From: Malurus cyaneus samueli
Taxonomy: Eukaryota > Chordata > Aves > Passeriformes > Maluridae
Length of the DNA stretch: 64,000 bases
Direction of reading: 5' to 3'
Assembly: GCA_009741485.1 (NCBI GenBank)
Contig: CM019219.1
Coordinates: 31,963,280-32,027,279, forward strand
Below the pieces are notes generated by a model. That model had not been told where the DNA came from, ran no database searches, and saw only the letters and a program-made list of their open reading frames with translations. How positions within the stretch are numbered: position 1 is the stretch's first letter; each line of letters starts with the position of its first letter. Of this stretch, positions 12,490 to 20,690 are shown in pieces. A program made the translations under genes and the position numbers.

Positions 12490-13067
12490 AGGCTCACGGG
12501 AAGAGTTTATTTGTGATGGGATGCTCCCATGCACGCTCAGGGCACCGCCAGCACCCCTCTGCCCTCACCACCACAAGGTCAGCACAGGGCCCCCAGCGGA
12601 GGTGGCAGTGTGAGAGGAAATCCTGGCGCCCAAACTCATTTGTTTTATGCTCAGGTGAGGCTGCTGCTGGCCAGGAGTGGCGTTGGGCAGCAGAACCCAG
12701 CCCAGCCCACGGGGACGGATCTGAGCCTTACGAGGGATTCAGGGTGGCATGGAGAGGTTGAGGTGGGATTGGGGACGGGAGCAGAGGTGGGGACAGAGGT
12801 GGGCATGGGGATTTTGCAGTCACCCTGAGAGACGTCAAGGCCGAATCCCCAGTCCTGGAAATACCAACGAGTCCCTTAACCTGATTTGGAAATCCAAGCC
12901 CCAGGACGGAAGGGGAAGTGTCAGAGGCCGCCGGGGCTCCCCGCAGCCCTGCCAGCACCGGGCTGCTCCTGCTGATGCCGTGTGTGAACGCAGGCACGTC
13001 CCAGGGAAGGGAGCCGGGGTCCCGAACCAAACGGCAGAGCCAGCCCAGCCGGCTGAGGAGATGGATC
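12490..13067 (-). other. Prosaposin-like gene 3' untranslated region
   Basis: From the TAG to an AATAAA hexamer on the minus strand (TTTATT at 12506-12511), about 560 nt downstream. This is the first such hexamer after the stop. It places the transcript end about 0.7 kb from the CDH23 end, tail to tail. Confidence 0.6.
12506..12511 (-). terminator. Polyadenylation signal AATAAA (prosaposin-like gene)
   Basis: AATAAA on the minus strand, followed by a G-rich plus-strand stretch within 30 bp. It is the only canonical hexamer seen between the stop codon and CDH23. Confidence 0.6.
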
Positions 13068-13103
13068 CTAGTTCCACATGTGATGCCGGCAGTGTGCGAC
13101 GGC
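13068..13103 (-). other. Prosaposin-like gene exon 14: last 11 codons and stop
   Basis: A 36-bp coding end reads [11 protein letters not shown] then TAG, matching the [11 protein letters not shown] end of PSAP. The acceptor CAG (13106-13104) is immediately preceded on this strand by an ATCCC pentanucleotide array that serves as its polypyrimidine tract. Confidence 0.88.
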
Positions 13104-16100
13104 CTGCGGGATGGGATGGGATGGGATGGGATGGGATGGGATGGGATGGATGGGATGGGATGGGATGGGTGGGATGGGATGGGATGGGATGGGATGGTGA
13201 TGGCGTGGGTGGGATGCAGGGAGCCCGGCACCCGGGGAGGGCAGGGGAGGGGAGGGGACAGACCGACACTTACATTGCACTCGAGCGCCGTGGCCATGTT
13301 CTTGCACCAGTACTGAGGGCCCCACGCGCAGGGGGCCGAGCCCAGGAGATCCTCTTTGCCTGAGTCACAAGCTCTGATTTTCTGCATCACAAAGTGGGAG
13401 GGGAGGGATAAGCACCATGAGCACCCTCTGAACGCCCTGCCCCTCTCCCAGCCCTCAGGCTTGGACAGGAGATGTGTGTCTCGGTCTGGGCCCCCCAGGG
13501 ATGAGGATGCTTACGGTGCAGATGAAGGTGGGGTCCATCATCTGCACAAAGAGCCGCACAACCGCCGGCTCGTACTGCAGCACCAGCGCTTCACACTGCG
13601 GGGGAGAGAGGGGGTGAGCCCGGCGGGGACACCCCGACACCCCACCCGGCCTGGGCGTGCCCCCCTGGGCTGACCTTGCTAGTGAGCGGCATGGGCAGCA
13701 TGGCGCAGCCCTTCTCCAGCATCTCGCCCAGCTCCTCCAGCGTCTCGTTCTTGAGCAGCTCGTTGTCGAAGTAGGTGATGAGGATCTGGCAGACGTTGCA
13801 GAAAGCGCCCGCGCTCGCCGCGCTCACCGCCAGCTGCTCCAGCGAGGCAGCGCCTGGGGGACACGGGTGTCAGCGCCCGGCCAGGGGACACCCACCCTGC
13901 TGGCAGGGGACACGGGGACCGGCTCACCGGGGTGGCTGTCCCCGCTGCGGGGGCAGCAGTGCAGCATGGTGCACACGGCCGCGGGGTCGGTGGCCTCCAG
14001 CAGCATGATGACCACGGCTTTGCCGTACGAGTTGACAAAGTCCTTGCACTGTCCGATGACGCCGTGGGGCAGCATGTAACACACCTTCTCGATGTCGTTC
14101 ACCAGTTGTTCCTGCCGGGACGGGGCCAAGGAGGGGAATGCTGGCTCCTCACTGCCCCTTTGCCCCCCTGTCCCAGCCCTGACCTCAGTGGCAGGGCTCA
14201 CCTCGGTCACGTTGTTCTCCAGGAGACTCTCTACTGTCTTCACGGTGAACTGGCACACGTCGCACAGCGGAGTGTTCCCCACGCTGTCCTGTGGGGACAA
14301 GGGGATGGGATGCGTGCTGATAATTTCCCTCATTATCCCCCCATCATCTATCCCATCCTATTCCCTCATCATCTCCACGTAAGGCATTCCCGGGCTTGGA
14401 TAAATGGAAATGCCTGAGGAAATAAAATGCAAAACAAGGCTCCCCCTTCACAGTGTTTGGATCTTAAGGAGCATGGCTGGGGGTCCCCACTTACCCCCAG
14501 CGTGCTCAGGATCTGCATCACCTTCTCTGCAAGCAGCGTGTGGAGGGGCAGTGCCGAGCTGGAGGTGCAGAGTCCCAGATGGCCACACAGCTCCATCGGG
14601 GCCTGGGGAGAGAGACATGCCATTCAGGCAGGCATTTTCCCCCTAGGAGGGGAACTCTCCACCCCCAGTTTCCCTGTCCAGGGGGATTTCAGCCCAATGG
14701 AGCATGGGTTTCACTCACCTCAGCCTGCTACCGGTGGCGGGGCCAGAAAATTGCAAGAAAAAATGAACATAAAATACCATTACAGCAGTTGCAAGCCAGA
14801 GAGAAGGAAGGGGGAGGGGAAGTTTGTAAGAATATAATTTTAAAATTGGTTTAATTTTAAAAAAGGGAGCATTTGCTGATAAGGCAGTTTGGCTGTGCCA
14901 CTTGGCCCCCAGCACCCTGGGCACCCCTGACCCTCTTACCACATAGTGCAGCAGCTGGGCAGCAGTGTCCGTGTACTCGGCCAGGGAGCGCTTGCACTGA
15001 GGGAGAGAGACACAGCATCAGTGTCCGAGAATGGACATCTGCAAAAGATGCTCCCATGCCATGCTGACATGAGGGGGAAGTGTTCAAGGCCCCAGGGACA
15101 GGGTTTGGAGCCCCTGGGATGGTGGAAGTACCCCTGTCCGTGGCAGAGGCTGAATGACATGGACTTTAAGGCCCCTTCCACCCCAAAGCCGTGTGTGGTT
15201 CCCTGCTGGCTCCCTCACCCGCTGTGCCAGCTCGGGTGTCAGGCTCTCGCACACGCGCTTGGTGTGGCCCACCAGCACCCAGGTGAAGGCAGCGTTGGTC
15301 CCCAGCTCCTGCTGCACGGCTGCCATCAGCTGCAGACAGTCCCCACACACCTCTTCCATCTCCTGCAGGATAACAAGGATAGAGACAAACTGTACCCTCC
15401 AGAAATAAAACCGACCTCCCTGCCAATACCTGCATTTGAAAGGTCGGGATTTAAATGCTGGCTGCAATCTGGGGCAGCATTTTGACCAACATCTTTCTGG
15501 TTCCCTCCTTCACCCTGCAGTATCCCCCCCCAAACTGGTGACACCCCTAGCCAGAAGTCATTGCAGCTGTGCAATAATTTTCTGGGCTTTCTCTAGTTGT
15601 TGTTAAATAAATGATGCTTTTAGGGAATTCTCACCCTTGAGCAGCATCAAGACACTGGTACAGGTTGTCCAGAGAAGATGTGGCTGCCCCACCCCTGGAA
15701 GTGTCCAAGGCCAGCTCAGATGGGCTTGGAGCAACCTGGACACCTCCCTGTCTATGGCAGGGATTTGGAAGGACATGATCTGTAGGGTCTCTTCTAACCC
15801 CAAAGATTGCCATGGACTACACGATCAGCGCACGGTACCTGGTCCTCGCCGAGAGGCAGGTCCTGGGGATGGAGCAGGAGGGGCACGTTGGCCATGAAGG
15901 GAGCGATCAGGTCAGCAAAGTCCTCAGTGGGACCCGTGGGTGGTGGCTTCTGCAACTTCAAGGTCGCCATGGGTCTGTCCCGGCGCTGGCACAGCTTGAT
16001 GGTCCCACACACCACCTTGGGTTCCGACTGGGGGAGCACAGGGGTGGGGGCTCGAGGCTGCATCTGCCCCATCACCCTCGCCCCGCCTCAGCCATCCTCC

Positions 16101-19100
16101 CGGTCATTTCTATCTCCATCTCATCCTTCAGACTGTTTATCCCAGCTCCAGGAGCCTCCTTTGCTCTCTAAACCCAAAGACAACCCAAACTACAAAGAAA
16201 CCCAAAGCCAGGGGCTTCCCCTGCGTTACCAGCACTTGCTTGCCCAGCTGGACAAGGACAAGGATGCCGGTGTCCACCATCCTCTTGCACTTGACAGACC
16301 AGTCCTGGAAGGGCAGGTACTGGCATCTCTTATCCAAGAAGAGCCTCAGCTTTTCCTGGGTGACAGAGAGAAGTGTTCAGGGCGTCAGTGGTGCTGGGAG
16401 GTGGGGAGGAACATCAGCTCCACACCCCCTTCCCGCTGAGACCCACCTCGGTGCGGTTGTCCTGCAGGATCTTCCCCACCACAGACACTGCCACCTGGCA
16501 CAGGTGACAGGGTATCCCCTTCTGCTGAGAGAGAAGGGACACGTCGGGATGCTGACACCACATCCAGACTCACTCCTTGCCCCCAGATCCCAATCCTCCA
16601 CCCCACACAGGGCACCTTGGGAACGTCCCGGGGAACCCATTGATTTTTGCAGGCACGTTGCTGCCTGAAAGCACCAGATGCCGGGGCGGACAGGCCGGAT
16701 TCTCCTCCCAGCTCCCTGTTTTGGGGCTGACGGGCACTTGTCCCCCAGGCCCCCGCGTTCCCTGCTCGCAGCACGGTTACCCCCAGTGCCCGGTCCCACA
16801 CGGTGAGCCGGCACAGCTCCAGTGCCCCGCACTTGGCCGCGGTCTCCACATCCCGGCACCAGTCCTCCGGCCGCTCGCCGCACTCGTGGAGGGGGCTGGC
16901 CCCGGCTGTGGAGGAGGGGAAGAGGAGAGGAGACTGTCAGCCCACCAGGCGCCCCAAGACACCAAACTAACCTCACCTCACTGGGGGTGATGCTCCTCAC
17001 TGTCCCGCTGTGAGGCTCAGCTCCTAGAGCGGTTTATAAATGATTTTTTTGGTTTATAAATTATTTTTAGTTTATAATTTTTTAGTTTATAAATTATTGT
17101 TTAAGGTCGGTTTCGCCAGGTCACTGCCTGCTGCCAGCTTTTCCCATGGGATGTCACAACGCCAAAAGAGAAAGAAATTTGGGGCTCATCCTCAGCCTCA
17201 CAGCACCCTTTGACAGGCTGCAGAGGCGGCCGCTTATAAAAGCAGCAATAAATCTTGCAAAACGGGCAAACTCGGGCGCCGGCGCTCAGCCCCGCACGGC
17301 AGCTTGACAGTCACGCCACGGCTCCCGGCAACGATTGAGCAACCCCACTTTTTGGTAGGGTGTTTTCGGTTTTATTTCCTCCCCACGACAGCATTTTCTC
17401 CGCTCTGTAAATCCCCGGCACGGCATCTCCCGCCCCGGCAGCGCGGTGGCGTGGCGCAACAGCAGCGCTCTAATTGTCACCTTGGTGTGTCAGGACTCAT
17501 TGCTGATGGGGCGAGGGTTTGTTTCCGCCGGGAACTGTGCCCACCCAGGATGCGGTTGCCGAGGAGGCGAGGAGGGGACACAGCCCAAGCCCTTCGCTGC
17601 CTCGCTTTGCCCGGGAGCTGCTCCGGGAATTTGGGAAGCGGATGGAGAGCAGCACACGAGCAGAGGGACAGACATTTCTGAGCAAAGCACAACCCTCCCC
17701 ACTCCAAGAGTTTGCCTCCAGCTTTGATCCCCAGCCCTGTCTATGATTTCGCACAGCGGGAACAAAGCCAAAGGCAGAAGCTGCTCCTTCCACCCAACCC
17801 TGTGGGTTATCAGGTTTTCCCCCAAAAGCTGCTTTTCCTGCAGCCTGGATTATGGCAGCTGATCCACGAGACGGAACCGTGAGGTGTCCAGGGCCACCCT
17901 GGAGAGTTCCCGGGGCTGGGGGTTTTGGGGATGGGTCTCCCAAGCCCCCCGCCCGTCCCGCCTGTCCCCCAAAGCGCTGGCGCAGCTCGGCGGGTGCCGG
18001 GTGGTGTTTCCGCACCGATTTCCCCATCGGGCTGACGGCAGCACCGGGGCAGGCGAGCCCCGGGGCAGGGCGAGTCCCCCCGGTTTCCCAGGCTTCCCAC
18101 ACACCTCCCGGCCTCGCCATGCCGCGCTCGCCGCATCAGCTGAGAGGGATATATTTATTTTTTCAACCCCGGCCCCAGCATCAGGGCAAACAGGAATGGC
18201 GAGTCAGCGGAGGCATCAAGGGCCAGCACCAAAACCGAGGAGAGGGGAGACAACAACCCCACGGCTTTTTTTCCGAGCTGGTCCCTCAGCATCTCTCATA
18301 GCCCCACAGTGTTGGAACCCGGATCCCGAGGGGGGAGTCGGGTGCTCTAAAAAAGACACCACACGAGTGGTTTGGTCCTGCAGTTTTCACCGTGGGCCTC
18401 AGCTTGGCCCTTACTCCTCACCTGCTCAAGCTGAAACTCAGAGAGCAACTGCTGCACCAGAAAAATAATTAGGACTAATTGTAGCACCCGACTGCTGGGA
18501 GCAGGGGGAGCTTCCCGCGGTGGAAACCACTTGCCACGGGGCAAGCAACTGGGGAGACTAGTGTCCCGTGACCTCTGCTGCACGTTTCAAAGCCATGCCG
18601 GGCACACAGGCAGCCGGGCAGGAGATGATGGCGTTTTTGGCAAAGGACAAAGGCAGGGTTGCTCCCGTGTCGCTGGGCGGCCCGAGGCCAGCAGAAATGC
18701 CCTATTCTTGTCTGCCAGACCCCTGGGATGGGGTGGGCTTTGCACGGAGGGGATCCAGCACTGAGCTCCAGCTCTGGCAGGGCTGTGCTGGCATTCCACG
18801 GGGGCTCGGAGCGCCCCGGCCGAGCCGGCAGAGCCTGGCGAGCCGGTTGTGACGTAAAGCCCGGGGGTGGCAGCGTGGGCCCCAGCGCCCCAGTTCCCGG
18901 CCTGGCACACGCCCCTGTTACAGCAAGAACCATAAATGTGCTCTTCCCAGCTCCCAAATCCTTCTCTGAGGCTCGCGGGGTCCCCAGATCCGCAGCACCC
19001 CCGTGCTGTTGGGGCCAAGCCCCGGCGGCTCCAGGGACAGGTGTCACCCAGGGCTGGACGTGCCCAGCACAGGTGAACTTTCCTGCTCTGCCTGTTGCTG

Positions 19101-20009
19101 CCTGGAACACCTGGACACGTCCCCCACACCCCACGTCACGCGTGCGCAGCCGCAAGTGTCACGTCCTCCGCCACAAAGGCTGGACGGGTCACGTCCTGGG
19201 CTGCAAGGGGGGCTCTTCACCCTAAAACATGCTGGGGGTGCATACAACAGTGGGGCTCCACTGATTCCAGGAAAGATTTCCCCAGGAAGCCGTGACTTGC
19301 CCTCAAGGCAAGGACCAGGGCTCAGAAACAGGCTTTCCCCAGCTTGTTTACTGGGGATGGCCATGACTAAGGGACGGCAGCAGAGGATTTGCTCTCAGGT
19401 ACCCAAAGTGCCGATGACAAGAGGACTCCAGAGATGAGTCGAGCACATCACCCCATCACCCATCCCGCAGCTCAGCAAGCCACAGCAGAGGAGGCTTCCT
19501 GCCTCCTGCATTTCCTAAGAGGAGCCTCAGGAACGGGGCAGCTTCAGGTGGCACCGTGGTCACTCTGTTGTGACAACCCAGTGCCCTCCCCCAGCTCACA
19601 TGTCAGCAGCCAGGCGGCAAAAGAGCAGCCCCCTTCCCCCACTGCAGAGACATCCCATTATCTGCCTGCCTGCCTGGCGAAACACCGGGAGCACCTGAGT
19701 CCCAGAGAAGGGAGAAAAGAAACCCCTTTTTGCCCTGAAATCACCTTTAAGGGCAGAAGCAGCACTCATACTGAGGCAGTAAAGCAGGCAGTGATGCCAC
19801 CATCCCAGCTCTCCTCTGCCCAACTGCAGCACCAGAGGAATGAGGGAGCACAACACGGAGCTTAGGGAGCAAAGCTGGGAATAGTTTTGGGATTCAGCAG
19901 GGTTTTCCGGGCTCTCCACGTCCTACCTACCCCCAGGCCTGGCCTTACCTTGGTAGGAGCCCAGGCACACAGAAATGATCAGCACCAAGCCACTCCATTT
20001 GCTCGCCAT
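13068..20009 (-). CDS. Prosaposin-like protein, tandem paralogue of PSAP (14 main coding exons, 519 aa)
   Basis: Minus-strand exons, 5' to 3': 20009-19949, 16905-16781, 16521-16447, 16355-16230, 16027-15839, 15362-15219, 14996-14940, 14602-14495, 14288-14202, 14111-13928, 13853-13675, 13595-13515, 13381-13274, 13103-13068 (TAG). Every junction has AG/GT and compatible phase; the frame is open throughout. The product has a signal peptide ([20 protein letters not shown]), an N-terminal SapA domain, four saposin B-type domains each with six cysteines, and a C-terminal SapA domain ending HMWN. Four saposin domains rule out surfactant protein B, which has three. Prosaposin is a secretory/lysosomal precursor cut into saposins that present sphingolipids to hydrolases. 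Intron phases equal those of PSAP next to it, so it arose by DNA duplication; human PSAPL1, as I know it, is an intronless copy on another chromosome, so I give no symbol. Exon 1 is the least certain. Confidence 0.9.
13107..13197. repeat. (GGGAT)n pentanucleotide microsatellite
   Basis: About 17 units of GGGAT/GATGG with two interruptions, inside the last intron (13104-13273) of the prosaposin-like gene. It begins one base from the acceptor and fills over half of the 170-bp intron. Confidence 0.95.
13274..13853 (-). other. Prosaposin-like gene exons 11-13: saposin D-equivalent domain
   Basis: Exons 13853-13675, 13595-13515 and 13381-13274 encode residues 386-508. They carry six cysteines (AFCNVC, KGCAML, KCEAL, FIC, RAC), the sequon NET (residue 421) and then the C-terminal SapA start [11 protein letters not shown]. 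Exon 11 is 27 bp longer than in PSAP, from an alanine/serine-rich insert before the first cysteine. Its donor AAG/GTCAGC is weak. Confidence 0.88.
13928..14288 (-). other. Prosaposin-like gene exons 9-10: saposin C-equivalent domain
   Basis: Exons 14288-14202 and 14111-13928 encode residues 296-385. Cysteines are in PLCDVC, KVCYML, GQCKDF and TMLHCC, with VC before the last. The sequon NVT (residue 321) lies in [12 protein letters not shown], which corresponds to the LIDNNKTEKEIL neurotrophic segment of human saposin C. The domain ends with two adjacent cysteines (376-377), one more than the canonical six; PSAP in this window has the same doublet. Confidence 0.88.
14720..14728 (-). CDS. Candidate 9-bp (or 6-bp) microexon of the prosaposin-like gene
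   Basis: Within intron 7, between exons 14996-14940 and 14602-14495, the minus strand reads GTAG, CAGGCTGAG, GTGAGTG. This is a 9-bp exon (Q-A-E) after TAG, or a 6-bp exon (A-E) after the next CAG, before a strong donor. It sits at the same place as the PSAP microexon and resembles the mammalian CAGGATCAG (Q-D-Q). The upstream tract TTTTTTCTTGCAATTTTCTGG is pyrimidine-rich. Inclusion would add three or two residues without changing the frame. It is too short to prove by coding content; position, frame and flanking splice signals are the evidence. Confidence 0.6.
   Translation of the reverse strand, partial: AG
15127..15186 (+). mobile_element. Short CR1 LINE 3' tail
   Basis: Reads CCCCTGTCCGTGGCAGAGG, ATGGACTTTAAGGCCCCTTC, CACCCCAAAGCC, the last 60 bp of a CR1 element. 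It lies in intron 6 of the prosaposin-like gene, about 32 bp from exon 6. Confidence 0.75.
15646..15825 (+). mobile_element. CR1 LINE 3' end fragment in the prosaposin-like gene
   Basis: Diverged CR1 3' sequence: GGTTGTCCAGAGAAG, CCCTGGAAGTGTCCAAGGCC, GGGCTTGGAGCAACCTGG, then CTTCTAACCCCAAAGATT. The copy is in antisense orientation to the gene, in intron 5, and ends about 15 bp from the donor of exon 5 (15838). Confidence 0.85.
15839..16521 (-). other. Prosaposin-like gene exons 3-5: saposin A-equivalent domain and A-B linker
   Basis: Exons 16521-16447, 16355-16230 and 16027-15839 encode residues 63-192. The six cysteines are in PCHLC, RCQYLP, VKCKR, VVC and KLC. The glycosylation sequon NRT (residue 84) is at the conserved place. 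The linker keeps the [14 protein letters not shown] segment typical of the A-B linker of prosaposin. The exon 3 acceptor is CAGCAG, so a one-residue (Q) NAGNAG variation is possible. Confidence 0.88.
16781..16905 (-). other. Prosaposin-like gene exon 2: N-terminal SapA domain
   Basis: Encodes residues 21-62, including [17 protein letters not shown] and a TVWD end. This matches the SapA propeptide pattern C-x6-WC-x7-KCG-x4-C-x3-W of the prosaposin family; the domain is removed during processing and helps trafficking. The donor is GGG/GTAACC, weaker than the GTAAG donor of the equivalent PSAP exon. Confidence 0.88.
16906..19948 (-). other. Prosaposin-like gene intron 1 (long, GC-rich)
   Basis: No coding exon was recognised in these 3 kb. 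A short AT-rich patch with repeated TTTATAAATTATT units lies at 17031-17100. GC- and CpG-rich stretches occur around 17880-18130 and 18780-19200. Long open frames here occur on both strands and look like composition artefacts. Confidence 0.6.
19949..20009 (-). other. Prosaposin-like gene exon 1: signal peptide
   Basis: ATG at 20009-20007 opens a 61-bp coding stretch with a hydrophobic core ([10 protein letters not shown]), ending in a strong donor AAG/GTAAGG. It leaves phase 1, exactly as exon 1 of PSAP does, and joins exon 2 to give Q-A-G-A-S-P. The intron that follows is 3 kb, much longer than the others in this gene. A TTTATAA-like element lies about 140 bp upstream (near 20146-20155) and could be the promoter. 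No better signal-peptide exon with phase 1 was found in 16906-19948. Confidence 0.75.
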
Positions 20010-20690
20010 GCCGTTCCTAAGAGTCTTCAGTGGCTGGTCCCTCTTCTCTGCTGCTCCCAGACTGAGGAATCTTGGATGGGCTGGGAGAAGCAGTGAGAAT
20101 CCACACCTACGCAGGGCAATTACCACACCCCTCACTTTATGCCTTGATTATAAAATCATCACCAGGGAGGGAGGGACCAGAGCAGGGCAGGGATTCCCAG
20201 GTCAGAAGCAGCCCAGAACCTGCTGCTCAACGCTAACCTGGCTGCAGAGGATGGGTGAGGACAGGGAAAACTGTCCTAGGGCCATGTGACAGCACCACGT
20301 GCCCAGCCTTTAAAAGCCATTTTTATATTGTATTTGAAATCAACCAAGGAATGGGGACACAAGCGAAGCCACATTAAATGCGAGTCAGCAGGGAAGGCCA
20401 GTATCAAGAAGTCCCTGTGGCCTGTGCAAAGCAGTGATTGCAACACGGGGCTGTTGCCTCACATCAGGCGTTGTGTTTGTCCAGGGAAGAGCAGCAGCAA
20501 TCCCTGACAAGCCTCTTCCATCTGCAATCCTGCTCAGCAGAACAGAGGCTTGATGGGACACGCAGCTTAATGGAACCTGAATCCTTTCAGTCCCAGTTTC
20601 CCAGTGACACCTTGGGATGTGCTCCTGGCAGCCAAGGGGAACCTCTAAAGATGCTCAGCCGGTGAAAAAAATGAAACACACAAAACTTAT
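20010..20690. other. Intergenic spacer between the two prosaposin genes
   Basis: Only about 0.7 kb separates the inferred PSAP polyadenylation site from the start of the paralogue, so this spacer must hold the paralogue's promoter. A minus-strand TTTATAAT element is at about 20146-20155. No CpG island is apparent, unlike the PSAP promoter. Confidence 0.55.

Larger units (their letters stand above)
14495..15362 (-). other. Prosaposin-like gene exons 6-8: saposin B-equivalent domain
   Basis: Exons 15362-15219, 14996-14940 and 14602-14495 encode residues 193-295. The six cysteines are in VCGDC, RVCES, RCKR, ELC and GLC. The sequon of saposin B, TNST or TNSS in other prosaposins, reads TNAA here (N at residue 215), so the usual glycan of this domain cannot be added. 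Exon lengths 144 and 57 bp are the same as in PSAP. Confidence 0.88.

Noticed and set aside
16981..17210. Alternative first exon of the prosaposin-like gene (minus-strand ATG encoding [11 protein letters not shown])
   Set aside because: The frame stops at once and no donor gives phase 1; the exon at 20009-19949 has the right phase, donor and signal peptide.
13068..20009. Identity as surfactant protein B or as the PSAPL1 retrogene
   Set aside because: Four saposin domains instead of three exclude SFTPB; the intron structure, the same as PSAP, excludes an intronless retrocopy.
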